Virus record (IMG/VR): IMGVR_UViG_3300046519_000093
Span: 1 to 46,457 of that record
From: a virus
DNA length: 46,457 nt
Reading direction: 5' to 3' (one strand)
Positions 27,962 through 35,197 of this stretch are shown piece after piece (position 1 is the stretch's first letter; each line of letters opens with the position of its first letter). The notes beneath the pieces were generated by a model, which was given only the letters and a program-made list of their open reading frames with translations, ran no database searches and was not told the DNA's origin. The translations under genes and the position numbers were made by a program.

Positions 27962-28923
27962 GCATCATTCGTGCCCCTCGCCCTGAAACAAAATTCTACA
28001 CCCTGGACAAGTCGATCAGCGAAGACTCGCGCCTGTCTTGGGCATCCCGCGGGCTGCTGATCTTCCTGCTTGGCAAGCCAGATCATTGGGAGGTATCCGT
28101 TCGCCACCTGATCAACCAGACCAAGGATGCCATTGGCAAGGCCTCTGGCCGTGATGCTGTGCGCGTTCTGCTCAAGGAGCTTGAGGCGGCTGGATACCTG
28201 ACGGTTGATCGTGCCCGTAACGAATCAGGCGTATTCAATGGGATGGCCTACACCGTATGCGAGCGACCTGTCGACGTAGCACCAGGAGCGGAAAATCCGG
28301 GCGTGGAGCCACCACGGACGGAAAATCCGGGCCCGGCTAATCCGTCGCCGGAAGAACCGTCGCCGGAAAATCCCCCACTAGTAAAGAATGATCTTCATCA
28401 ACTGATTGAAGATGCAGGGAATAATGATCTTGAGCTTTCGGGGCAGCCTGCTGACGCCGGCTTACCGAGCGGTCAGAAGCTGGCGGTCATCGAGGTTAAA
28501 GCCGGTGCACGCTTTCAGATCCCGGCTGACATGCCTGGCCCAAAAGACCAGGACTGCAAAACCTTCAAGGCCTGGGCCAACTACGCCTGCGCCTACCGCA
28601 AACGCTACGACGCCTGGCCGGTGTGGAATGCCAAGGTCGGCGGCCAGCTCGGTCAACTGATCGCTCGCTTGGGGGCAGAGAACGCCCACCACGTCGCGGC
28701 CTACTACGTTTCGATCAATGACGCGCGCCTGATCAACGACTGCCATTCGCTGAACAACCTGCTGGCCAAGGCTGAGGCCTTCCACACTCAGTGGATGACC
28801 AATCGCCAAATGAACGGCACCACCGCTCGCCAGCAGGAGCAGACCCAGGCCAACATCAACGCAGCCCATGCAGCGGCTGAAGCAATCCGAGGCAAGGAGG
28901 GCAAGCGAAATGCTTTCCTCTGA
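27958..28923 (+). CDS. Replication initiator (lambda O-like role)
   Basis: This 321-residue protein begins MSIIRAPRPETKFYTLDKSI. The N-terminal ~100 residues form a winged-helix-like domain found in phage replication initiators (SRLSWASRGLLIFLLGKPDH). A Pro-rich linker (~105-140) with five-residue repeats is encoded by 15-base DNA repeats that look like origin iterons. The C-terminal part (GPKDQDCKTFKAWANYACAY) resembles regions that contact the helicase loader. The following gene would be the loader. Gene order mirrors lambda O and P; the family name is not certain. Confidence 0.72.
   Translation: MSIIRAPRPETKFYTLDKSISEDSRLSWASRGLLIFLLGKPDHWEVSVRHLINQTKDAIGKASGRDAVRVLLKELEAAGYLTVDRARNESGVFNGMAYTVCERPVDVAPGAENPGVEPPRTENPGPANPSPEEPSPENPPLVKNDLHQLIEDAGNNDLELSGQPADAGLPSGQKLAVIEVKAGARFQIPADMPGPKDQDCKTFKAWANYACAYRKRYDAWPVWNAKVGGQLGQLIARLGAENAHHVAAYYVSINDARLINDCHSLNNLLAKAEAFHTQWMTNRQMNGTTARQQEQTQANINAAHAAAEAIRGKEGKRNAFL
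28289..28379 (+). repeat. 15-base iterons inside the initiator gene (candidate origin)
   Basis: CGGAAAATCCG occurs at 28289 and 28319. Variants are at 28334 (CGGCTAATCCG), 28349 (CGGAAGAACCG) and 28364 (CGGAAAATCCC), plus a degenerate copy at 28304, giving a 15-base period. Each unit is a partial palindrome (CGGA-N3-TCCG). An AT-richer stretch follows (28375-28435). This matches the layout of lambda ori inside gene O. Confidence 0.6.
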
Positions 28924-29761
28924 TGACATTGCCGAGCTGGCCATGGCCTTGTGCGCCACGGCTGAGACGTTGGGTCAGGCGTTGAGTGCTTCGGCTGCCC
29001 AGCTGATGGCCGAAGATCTGGCCGAGTATGAATTCAGCGATATCGCACGCGCTTTGCGTGCCTGCCGCCACGAACTGACCGGAAAGCTGACGCTTGCCGC
29101 CGTCCTTCAGCGCATCCAGGCAGCAGACGGGAGACCAGGCAGGGACGAGGCCTGGGGCATCGCAATGTCGCTCAGTGACGAATCCGACACCGTCGTGACC
29201 ACTGACGAGATATCGCTCGCCCTGGTTGCCGCTCGGCCTATTCTCGACGCTGGCGACAAGATCGGCGCCCGTATGGCGTTCATCAGCGCTTACGATCGAG
29301 TTGTCTACGAAGCCCGCCGCGAGACGAAGCCGGTCAAGTGGGAGCTTTCGCTAGGGTTCGACCCGAAACGTCGCGCCGTTGCCGTGGAAAAGGCCGTGAA
29401 GATGCAACGCATCACTCAAGAGCGGGCGCAGCTGTACCTGGCCGACCTTTCGATTGCGCCGGTCAAGGCTGACGGCCTGGTTCTCGCCGGGCTCATAAGC
29501 GGAAACGTCTACAAGCCTACCGAGAAGAACCGGGAGCGGTTCGATCAGCTGCGCGCAAACATGAAGAAATTCAAGGAGGCCAGCGCAGACGAGAGGCTGA
29601 AAATCAAGATCGCATCAGCAAACGACCTGGCTGACCGGCGCCGGGCACTCATGGAGCAATCCGGCCTTGAGGTTGAACTCGAAGTGGTGAGCGAGATCGA
29701 AAGCGAGGATCAGCTGCTGGCGAGGCTGAACGGAAAGCGCGAGAGGGGGATGACGGCATGA
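28910..29761 (+). CDS. Putative replication protein, helicase loader-like
   Basis: This 283-residue protein follows the initiator with a 14-base overlap, in the position of lambda P. RBS AAGGAGGGC selects the ATG at 28910. It is mostly helical. FSDIARALRACRHELTGKLT near residue 45 resembles a segment of proteobacterial phage replication proteins that recruit host DnaB. There is no Walker motif, so it is not a DnaC-type ATPase. The role is inferred from position and composition. Confidence 0.6.
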   Translation: MLSSDDIAELAMALCATAETLGQALSASAAQLMAEDLAEYEFSDIARALRACRHELTGKLTLAAVLQRIQAADGRPGRDEAWGIAMSLSDESDTVVTTDEISLALVAARPILDAGDKIGARMAFISAYDRVVYEARRETKPVKWELSLGFDPKRRAVAVEKAVKMQRITQERAQLYLADLSIAPVKADGLVLAGLISGNVYKPTEKNRERFDQLRANMKKFKEASADERLKIKIASANDLADRRRALMEQSGLEVELEVVSEIESEDQLLARLNGKRERGMTA

Positions 29762-30126
29762 GCATGGAAAAAATGCAGGAAGAGTTCGAGGCGGCCATCG
29801 CTATCGAGTCGGGCGAGCCAGTTACGGCTATTTTCCTAAGCCGCAAGGGCGACACATACGCCACAAACACCCTCAGGTTCGCCTGGTGGGCATGGAAGTT
29901 CTCTCGCGAAGTGATCTTGGTTCCGCCGCCTGTCGCTGCCAATGCATGGCGAGTCACCGACCGCAAGGGCAAGCGCTTCACCGTCTACAACGAGGGTCTG
30001 GCCGACGCCATCGCTGCAGAAGGTCTGTCCGTGACGCCGATGTGTGATGTTCCGCCGTCAGGCTGGGAGTGCAGCCGCACAAAAGACCATGAAGGCCCAT
30101 GCGCTGCATCGGAGGTGACTCCATGA
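29758..30126 (+). CDS. Hypothetical protein (122 aa)
   Basis: This 122-residue protein begins MSMEKMQEEFEAAIAIESGE and contains an aromatic stretch (LRFAWWAWKFSREV) found in several phage early proteins. The C-terminal part has Cys and His (MCDVPPSGWECSRTKDHEGPC) that might bind metal. It is coupled by ATGA on both sides. Function unknown. Confidence 0.6.
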   Translation: MSMEKMQEEFEAAIAIESGEPVTAIFLSRKGDTYATNTLRFAWWAWKFSREVILVPPPVAANAWRVTDRKGKRFTVYNEGLADAIAAEGLSVTPMCDVPPSGWECSRTKDHEGPCAASEVTP

Positions 30127-30296
30127 CCAACAACCAGCGCGCCACCGTCAACCAGCTCGTCGCTGACGGCTTCAAGGTCGTCACTGCCAGCGTCGAGGTG
30201 GTCCGGGTGACCAAGGGCGCAGACAGACGCATTGTTTTCCCTGACGGCAGCCAAAAACGCGCAAATCACGTCGAGCACAAGGAGCGTCGAGCATGA
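30123..30296 (+). CDS. Small hypothetical protein (57 aa)
   Basis: This 57-residue protein begins MTNNQRATVNQLVADGFKVV. It is beta-rich and basic at the end (KRANHVEHKERRA). It is coupled to both neighbours by ATGA. Function unknown. Confidence 0.6.
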   Translation: MTNNQRATVNQLVADGFKVVTASVEVVRVTKGADRRIVFPDGSQKRANHVEHKERRA

Positions 30297-30487
30297 AGCA
30301 GATTCCAGCACGCGGGACGATAGTTCGCCGCAAGCGAGACGGGAAGCTCTACACAGTCGGCACTCGTCACACGATCGGAGTCAGTGCGCACGTTCGCCTG
30401 CATCCGGTATGGGATGGAAAGTCGCACGACAAGCGCGAGGATCTGTTCTTGGAACAGTACGACGAAGAGTCTTCAGCGACCGCCTAA
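30293..30487 (+). CDS. Small hypothetical protein (64 aa)
   Basis: This 64-residue protein begins MKQIPARGTIVRRKRDGKLY, a likely small beta-barrel (KOW/SH3-like pattern of alternating basic and hydrophobic residues). It ends in an acidic tail. It overlaps the previous stop by ATGA. Function unknown. Confidence 0.55.
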   Translation: MKQIPARGTIVRRKRDGKLYTVGTRHTIGVSAHVRLHPVWDGKSHDKREDLFLEQYDEESSATA

Positions 30488-30492
30488 TCCCG

Positions 30493-30501
30493 TGTGGATA
30501 A
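30493..30501 (-). promoter_or_regulatory. Perfect DnaA box TTATCCACA
   Basis: The minus strand reads TTATCCACA. It lies in a 100-base gap that also holds a hairpin (CCTGCCTG at 30537-30544 with CAGGCAGG at 30554-30561). A single box can occur by chance in a genome of this size; its intergenic place near the replication genes makes it worth noting. Confidence 0.4.
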
Positions 30502-30587
30502 GCAAGCGCGGTGATTGCTCGCAAAACGGAATAGAACCTGCCTGGCGCGATGTCAGGCAGGATCAACGGGATATAGGGGTGGATGTG

Positions 30588-31265
30588 ATGAGTGATGTTA
30601 GAGGCGTGGTTAGTGTTGCCGTGGTCAATGAGGAAGGCGAGCACTTCAAGGAGACAGTTGTAGAGCATCTTCCGGGCATTGATTCGCTGCCAGTAGGCAC
30701 GGAGCTGGTTGACCGCGCCCACGTCACCCGGATGCAGGCTGAGGTTGAGCGGCTGAGTGAATGCCTTGAGCAGTCGCAAGCAGACCTTGCCCGCATGACT
30801 GAGGGTCGTGACGGCCTGCGCTCAACTCTGGATGAGGCGAACAAGGTTATTGCCTGGCAGCGTGGCGAAAAGCCCGATCTGGTAGAGATTGAGAAACTTC
30901 GCCGGGACGCCAGGAATGACGCCATCGCCTACAAAGCGGTAATTGAAAAGCAGGAAGAGATCAGGGCGGAACGCGACCAACTCAAGGCCGAGATCGATCG
31001 CCTGCGAACTGCCGAAGGCGATGCCATGACCTACAAGGCCGGAATGGAGAACGTCGCCCAGCAGCGCGACCAGCTTAAGGCTGAGTATTCGGAATTGAAC
31101 GCAGACTATCTCAAGGCCTGTGCTGACTTCGATGCGATGACGTCCCAGCGCGACAGGCTCAAAGCCGAGAACGAGGCGCTGCGCCAATTCATCCTCGGTT
31201 TCGCTGAGTATGACGCTGAGATAGCCCATGCATTTGCCGCCATGAGCAAGGAGGGCAAGTTATGA
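30588..31265 (+). CDS. Coiled-coil early protein (225 aa)
   Basis: This 225-residue protein begins MSDVRGVVSVAVVNEEGEHF. Residues ~45-200 form a coiled coil with repeated RDQLKAE units (three close copies). This is typical of dispensable Ea-type early proteins of lambdoid phages that hold long helices. The ATG at 30588 has RBS AGGGGTGGA; the open frame extends upstream without a good start. It is coupled to the next gene by ATGA. Function unknown. Confidence 0.6.
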   Translation: MSDVRGVVSVAVVNEEGEHFKETVVEHLPGIDSLPVGTELVDRAHVTRMQAEVERLSECLEQSQADLARMTEGRDGLRSTLDEANKVIAWQRGEKPDLVEIEKLRRDARNDAIAYKAVIEKQEEIRAERDQLKAEIDRLRTAEGDAMTYKAGMENVAQQRDQLKAEYSELNADYLKACADFDAMTSQRDRLKAENEALRQFILGFAEYDAEIAHAFAAMSKEGKL

Positions 31266-31528
31266 GCGAAGCAGTGGCAATCCTCAGTATTTCCGCGGGC
31301 ATCCTGCTCGCGCTCCTGCTGTACACGGGTATTGCTTTCGCGTGCGCCAGGCTGACCAAGGATGAGATCGAGGATCTTCCGCCGAGCCATCTGCAGGCGA
31401 TCCTCGAAGAGCATGAGGAAAGGCGATTGGAGGCGCAGCAGAAATTCGAGTCAATGAAAATACTTCCTTGCGCGCCGTTCACATGCTTGTGCAGAGGGGA
31501 TGGCTGCTGCAGTATCAAAGCCAGGTGA
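31262..31528 (+). CDS. Small membrane protein with acidic tail (88 aa)
   Basis: This 88-residue protein has an N-terminal membrane helix (ILSISAGILLALLLYTGIAF), an acidic cytoplasmic helix (KDEIEDLPPSHLQAILEEHE) and a Cys-rich end (CAPFTCLCRGDGCC). It is the last gene of the rightward early operon before the convergent ParA pair. Its last bases overlap the first GTGAGT box. Function unknown. Confidence 0.55.
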   Translation: MSEAVAILSISAGILLALLLYTGIAFACARLTKDEIEDLPPSHLQAILEEHEERRLEAQQKFESMKILPCAPFTCLCRGDGCCSIKAR

Positions 31529-31584
31529 GTGCAGGGCGCACAGTGAGTCTCATACTCACCGTGCGCCTGGTAATCACCGTGAGT
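31525..31584. repeat. ACTCAC/GTGAGT box cluster 1, with large inverted repeat
   Basis: GTGAGT at 31525, 31543 and 31579, and ACTCAC at 31554. GGCGCAC-A-GTGAGT (31535-31548) and ACTCAC-C-GTGCGCC (31554-31567) form a 13-pair inverted repeat with a five-base loop and one mismatch. It lies between convergent operons and has no T run, so it may be a centromere rather than a terminator. Confidence 0.6.
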
Positions 31585-31792
31585 TTTTGGCAATGTACTC
31601 GTCGATAAACCGCTGAATCTCCGTCGTCATGTCCGACTCGTTGCGCATGCAGGCCCGGCGGAACTTGTCGTGCTTATCGGCATCGAGGCGCACGTTAAGG
31701 CGCTTTTCATCGTTGGTCACTTTGGTGGCCTGGGCCATGAGCTTCGGCGCGCGGGTGGCCACGTCGCTACGTGCGGTGGTGAGAAGTGTCAT
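31574..31792 (-). CDS. Ribbon-helix-helix partner of ParA (ParG/ParB-like)
   Basis: This 72-residue protein has a flexible basic N-terminus (TTARSDVATRAPKLMAQATK) and a C-terminal ribbon-helix-helix (RLNVRLDADKHDKFRRACMR, then DMTTEIQRFIDEYI). This is the layout of ParG-type centromere-binding proteins, whose N-terminal arm contains an arginine-finger-like region acting on ParA. The gene starts one base after the parA stop. Its probable DNA targets are the ACTCAC/GTGAGT boxes around this locus; by family knowledge ParG itself recognises ACTC boxes. Confidence 0.72.
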   Translation of the reverse strand: MTLLTTARSDVATRAPKLMAQATKVTNDEKRLNVRLDADKHDKFRRACMRNESDMTTEIQRFIDEYIAKNSR

Positions 31793-31793
31793 A

Positions 31794-32402
31794 TCAGGCC
31801 TCCAGTATTTTCTTCACTGCTTCTGCAAAGCGTAGCGATTCGAGTCTGATCTCGCTGTCGCCGCTGTCTGTCGGGGTTTTGCCTCGGGCAATGGCGGTTG
31901 GGTAGCCGATCCGGTCGCGCAACGGCACCGGGACGACCGGCAGGCCGTAGCCGTTGAGAGCCTCGGTTATCTCCCTGCCCAGGATCGTGTTCACGTCCAG
32001 GCAGTTGACGTACAGCGCGATTCGGAACTCTGGCCGTATCGCCTGGTGCGCCTTCATCAGTTCGATGGAGTCGGCAGCCGACCAGATGTCGAACAGGCTC
32101 GGCGGACATGGGAGAAGTGCCAGGTCAAGGACTGGCAGCGCGTCAACGGACAGCTCGCCCTTCGTGTCGATCACTGCGTAGTCGAAGCCCTCCAGCGCCT
32201 TCAGGTCCGACACTCGGTCAGCCGCGAATATCTCCAGCGACTTCGGCAGCTTAGCGACCGCGATCCAGCGCGCAATGCTCCCTTGCGGGTCCAGGTCCAC
32301 CAAGGCGACCCGGTGCTTTCGTGCCAGCGCCCCGGCCAGCGTGACCGCGCTTGTCGACTTTCCCGCCCCGCCTTTCTGCGTCACAAAACCGATCTTCTTC
32401 AT
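31794..32402 (-). CDS. parA: ParA-family partition ATPase
   Basis: This 202-residue protein begins MKKIGFVTQKGGAGKST, with the deviant Walker motif KGGAGKST (10-17), VALVDLDPQGS and FDYAVIDTKG. It is a small ParA without an N-terminal HTH (type Ib), which normally pairs with a ribbon-helix-helix protein, as found directly downstream. Its role would be even distribution of low-copy circles, here possibly the extrachromosomal prophage. The ATG at 32402 is chosen; an in-frame ATG at 32444 lies inside the box cluster. Confidence 0.82.
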   Translation of the reverse strand: MKKIGFVTQKGGAGKSTSAVTLAGALARKHRVALVDLDPQGSIARWIAVAKLPKSLEIFAADRVSDLKALEGFDYAVIDTKGELSVDALPVLDLALLPCPPSLFDIWSAADSIELMKAHQAIRPEFRIALYVNCLDVNTILGREITEALNGYGLPVVPVPLRDRIGYPTAIARGKTPTDSGDSEIRLESLRFAEAVKKILEA

Positions 32403-32435
32403 GAGTACATGGCTCACCGTGAGTATTTGACTCAC
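32402..32435. repeat. ACTCAC/GTGAGT box cluster 2, in the parA upstream region
   Basis: CTCAC (32413-32417), GTGAGT (32419-32424) and ACTCAC (32430-32435), plus TGAGT at 32402-32406. CTCAC-C-GTGAG is a perfect short palindrome. The position directly before parA suggests autoregulation by the ribbon-helix-helix protein. Confidence 0.6.
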
Positions 32436-32462
32436 AGAATACATGTAATGCGCGTATTGCGC

Positions 32463-32506
32463 TTGATTGGTTGGCGCGTTGCGCCTATAGTCCCTTCAGA
32501 GGGACC
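32463..32506 (+). promoter_or_regulatory. Strong rightward promoter overlapping a dispersed operator
   Basis: -35 TTGATT (32463-32468), a 17-base spacer and -10 TATAGT (32486-32491). The operator AGTCCCT-TCAG-AGGGACC (32489-32506) overlaps the last three bases of the -10 and covers the start site. This is the clearest example of the promoter/operator arrangement in the window and drives the nin-like operon. Confidence 0.75.
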
Positions 32507-32530
32507 AGAAGCTAACCAGGGGTGATAGAG

Positions 32531-32545
32531 ATGGCAATTCCATGA
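32531..32545 (+). CDS. Four-codon leader MAIP coupled to the HTH gene
   Basis: ATG GCA ATT CCA TGA, with RBS AGGGGTGATAG directly before it. Its stop overlaps the ATG of the HTH gene (ATGA). The HTH gene has no ribosome site of its own apart from this one, so translation probably passes through the mini-cistron. Confidence 0.45.
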   Translation: MAIP

Positions 32546-32751
32546 GGCTCGAACCAAGCAACCTGAGCGATGACACGACCTACATTGCCGGCCTGATCGA
32601 AAAGACCGGCCTCAAGGTTTACGAAGTCGCTGATGCAATCGGAATGAGCCGGCGCGCCATGAATGAGTGGACGCAAGGCAAAAAGAAATGGAAGTACGCA
32701 CACCAGTACGCGCTGGAGTGCCTGGTGAAATACGGGGTGAAGGCGAAATGA
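32542..32751 (+). CDS. Small helix-turn-helix regulator
   Basis: This 69-residue protein has an HTH (GLKVYEVADAIGMSRRAMNE) at about residues 23-42, followed by an aromatic helix (KWKYAHQYALECLVKYG). It is related in pattern to the HTH protein at 15467-15697 on the other arm. It is the first gene behind a strong promoter that carries a dispersed operator, the position expected of an autoregulated repressor or activator. Coupled by ATGA to a four-codon leader and to the next gene. Confidence 0.68.
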   Translation: MRLEPSNLSDDTTYIAGLIEKTGLKVYEVADAIGMSRRAMNEWTQGKKKWKYAHQYALECLVKYGVKAK

Positions 32752-33809
32752 ACAATCGTTACGGACTGGATGCCAGCTACTTCAGCAACAAGATGAGCCG
32801 AATCATCCGCGACATTGGCAACTACAAGCCGGAAGAGTTCGCCAGGGAATGCGCCCGCATGTCGCGCACTGCTGACGAGTCGATCATGCGTGAGGCTGAG
32901 TTCCAGCAACAACCCGCCGCCCACCTGACCATCCCCGGCGCGCTGGAGTGGGATCAACTGCCTTGGCCTGTCGAGATTGAATATCCAGAATTCAGCGAGC
33001 AGGGCATGGGTTGCGGCCTTGAGGATCGAGGCATCACTGATCGCTACGAGGCTATGCGCTACGGCTACGACGAGGCGCTGGATCAATTCGCGCGCATCCT
33101 TGAGGGCTACGGCCCGCTCTACACGCAAGCCAATACTCACGGCGTTGTTGGTACTCACAGTGCGGACGGTGAGTCGCGTGCTGACGGTGAGTCGGCATAC
33201 ACCGCCGTCGACATGACCACCGCTGCGGCTGACGGTTTCCGGGATGGGCTGGCGGCATTCTCCGAAGACGGCAAGCGGAACGTGCTCGCTGAGGTGTTTT
33301 TCCAGAAGGGCGACGACCCATTCATCTGCGCCGTGCGCGGTCGAATCTGTGTCGAGCAGCTTGAGGCGGCTCAGCGCGACTTCCGCGAGAACCTGCCTGA
33401 CGAGCTTGAGCAGGGCGACGGCATCTACACCTTCGACTTCTTCTTCGAGAAAGGTCAGTACGACGAATTTGGCCGCTGTGAGATCGCGCCGGGCTGGGGC
33501 TTCGACTTTGTCAGCTACGCCGCATTTGAGGCTGCCGATGAGCCTGTGATCGAGCTGGCTGTCGAGACTGGCGTGATGAATGCGCCGAAGCCATACGTGG
33601 CAATGACCGAAGCTGAGGCTTACGAATTCCTGTCGTCGTTCGGCGGTGGCAGCGGCAACAAAGCGAAGCGTCGGATCGCGGCAATGGAAGCGGCCAAGAA
33701 AAAGACCTGCATCGAATGCGATCAGCCCTACTGCCACGGCGTATGCGTTGAGCGCGGCGATCAGGACTATGACCGGGACCAGGCTGCGAAGGGTGGCGCC
33801 GATGAGTGA
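32748..33809 (+). CDS. Hypothetical phage protein (353 aa) containing box cluster 3
   Basis: This 353-residue protein begins MNNRYGLDASYFSNKMSRII. The first ~55 residues look like a separate helical unit. The middle repeats DGES where the DNA carries GTGAGT boxes. The C-terminal part has a Cys/His pattern (TCIECDQPYCHGVC) that may bind zinc. I do not recognise a function. The ATG at 32748 overlaps the previous stop (ATGA). Part of the coding sequence may double as a partition site. Confidence 0.65.
   Translation: MNNRYGLDASYFSNKMSRIIRDIGNYKPEEFARECARMSRTADESIMREAEFQQQPAAHLTIPGALEWDQLPWPVEIEYPEFSEQGMGCGLEDRGITDRYEAMRYGYDEALDQFARILEGYGPLYTQANTHGVVGTHSADGESRADGESAYTAVDMTTAAADGFRDGLAAFSEDGKRNVLAEVFFQKGDDPFICAVRGRICVEQLEAAQRDFRENLPDELEQGDGIYTFDFFFEKGQYDEFGRCEIAPGWGFDFVSYAAFEAADEPVIELAVETGVMNAPKPYVAMTEAEAYEFLSSFGGGSGNKAKRRIAAMEAAKKKTCIECDQPYCHGVCVERGDQDYDRDQAAKGGADE
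33135..33192. repeat. ACTCAC/GTGAGT box cluster 3, inside a coding sequence
   Basis: ACTCAC at 33135 and 33153, then GTGAGT at 33169 and 33187. Spacings are 18, 16 and 18 bases, an ordered inverted array. It is about 0.75 kb from parA and is a candidate parS-like centromere for the ribbon-helix-helix protein. Confidence 0.6.
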
Positions 33810-34041
33810 GTTCATCTACGACGTGGTGCATTTTGCCCGCGACACTGACGGCGGCCTGATCTGCCGCTGCCCGCACTGCCAAAGCGTCATCGGAATCGAG
33901 GGTGATGACGGCGACGACGTGCGCGGCGAGCAATTCCAGTGTCGCTGTGGCGGATGGCTGGAAATCACCTCGCATGCCCGTTACATCAAGTTGCGCGGTG
34001 ACGACACGCTGCCGGCCAACAAGGGGATTCCTGATGAATAA
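33802..34041 (+). CDS. Small putative zinc-binding protein (79 aa)
   Basis: This 79-residue protein contains CRCPHCQ and CRCGG, giving Cys pairs for a zinc ribbon. It begins MSEFIYDVVHFARDTDGGLI. It overlaps the previous gene by eight bases and the next by eight. Probably nucleic-acid binding; not identified. Confidence 0.6.
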   Translation: MSEFIYDVVHFARDTDGGLICRCPHCQSVIGIEGDDGDDVRGEQFQCRCGGWLEITSHARYIKLRGDDTLPANKGIPDE

Positions 34042-34156
34042 CCTGTCATGGGCTGCCCTGGGCGCATTGATCGTCCTGACATTCCCGCTCGGCATCCTGG
34101 TCGTGCCCGCCATGCGCCAAAAGCGCAAGTTTGACGAGGTGTTCAGGCATGGCTGA
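34034..34156 (+). CDS. Small membrane protein (40 aa)
   Basis: Forty residues, MNNLSWAALGALIVLTFPLG, with one membrane helix and a basic tail (RQKRKFDEVFRHG). It overlaps both neighbours by eight bases. Function unknown. Confidence 0.5.
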   Translation: MNNLSWAALGALIVLTFPLGILVVPAMRQKRKFDEVFRHG

Positions 34157-34619
34157 AAAGATCAGCGTCAACTGCCAGGCCAAACTATCCGAGGCCATCA
34201 CAGCGCTGAGCTCAATGTTCCGCGACAAGAAGTTCGTGGTGGTCTCTCTTCGCCCGGGCAAGGATCGAACCCTGGATCAAAACGCGCTGTGGTTCGCCTT
34301 TTACAAGCGCATTGCCGAAATGACGCAGATCGGCGACCCGGCTGACGCCCGGCGCTACTGCAAATTGCACCACGGCGTGCAGATCCTGCTCAACGATGAC
34401 CAGGAGTTCCAGAATTCCTGGTACCGGGTCATGCGCCATCTGCCCTACGAGGAAAAGCTTTCCATGATGGGGGATTGCAAGTTGTTCGGGCCGGACGGCT
34501 TCCCCGTGACCAGCCTGTTCAATCGCGCCCAGGGCATCGCCTACACCGATCGAATTGTTGCTGAGTTCACGGCGCAGGGCGTGTTCTTCGGTGATCTGCT
34601 GAGCGAGGTGGCTGCATGA
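34149..34619 (+). CDS. ninB: NinB recombination protein
   Basis: This 156-residue protein matches the lambda NinB (Orf) family, a mediator that helps load recombinases onto SSB-coated ssDNA. The typical DRTLDQNALWFAFYKRIAEM and the RRYCKLHHGVQIL region are present. The ATG at 34149 follows GAGGTGTTCAGGC. It is coupled by ATGA to ninG. This locates the nin region of the phage. Confidence 0.88.
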   Translation: MAEKISVNCQAKLSEAITALSSMFRDKKFVVVSLRPGKDRTLDQNALWFAFYKRIAEMTQIGDPADARRYCKLHHGVQILLNDDQEFQNSWYRVMRHLPYEEKLSMMGDCKLFGPDGFPVTSLFNRAQGIAYTDRIVAEFTAQGVFFGDLLSEVAA

Positions 34620-35197
34620 CGATCGAGCGCAAGCAGCCGCGACCGAAAAAGTGCAAAAACCCAGCCTGCAAGGCCCCGTTCATCCCGCAGCGCCTCGGGC
34701 AAGCCGTCTGCAACTACGCCTGCGGCCTGGCCATCAAGGACGTGAACCAAGAGAAGGCGCGCAAGGCTCTGGCCCAGGTCGAGCGAAAAGAGATCAAGGT
34801 CCGCAAGGAGAAGCTGAAGAGCCGGGCGGAACATCTGCGCGAAGCCCAAACCGCTTTCAACGAGTGGGTACGCCTGCGTGACGCCGATCGCCCATGCATC
34901 AGCTGCGGCCGGCATCACGACGGCCAGTATCACGCCGGGCACTTTCGGTCTGTAGGAGCGAACCCCGAGCTCCGATTCGAGCCAGATAACGTCTGGAAGC
35001 AGTGCGCGCCGTGCAATACGCACCTTTCCGGCAACCTGGTGAACTACCGAATCTCGCTCCTACAGATGATCGGTGCCGATCGGGTTGATTGGCTCGAGGG
35101 TCCGCATGAGCCCCGCAAGTACACCGTCGAAGAAATCAACGGCATCAAGGCCCATTACCGGGCGCTGGCCCGTGAACTGAAGAGAGCGACAGCATGA
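34616..35197 (+). CDS. ninG: NinG / Rap recombination endonuclease
   Basis: This 193-residue protein has an N-terminal zinc motif (CKNPACKAPF ... VCNYAC) and a C-terminal HNH-like region, CISCGRHHDGQYHAGHF, with CAPCNTHLSGN. NinG (Rap) cleaves Holliday junctions and D-loops during phage recombination. The central coiled coil is rich in Lys and Glu. The ATGA overlap with ninB reproduces the lambdoid gene pair. Confidence 0.9.
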   Translation: MTIERKQPRPKKCKNPACKAPFIPQRLGQAVCNYACGLAIKDVNQEKARKALAQVERKEIKVRKEKLKSRAEHLREAQTAFNEWVRLRDADRPCISCGRHHDGQYHAGHFRSVGANPELRFEPDNVWKQCAPCNTHLSGNLVNYRISLLQMIGADRVDWLEGPHEPRKYTVEEINGIKAHYRALARELKRATA

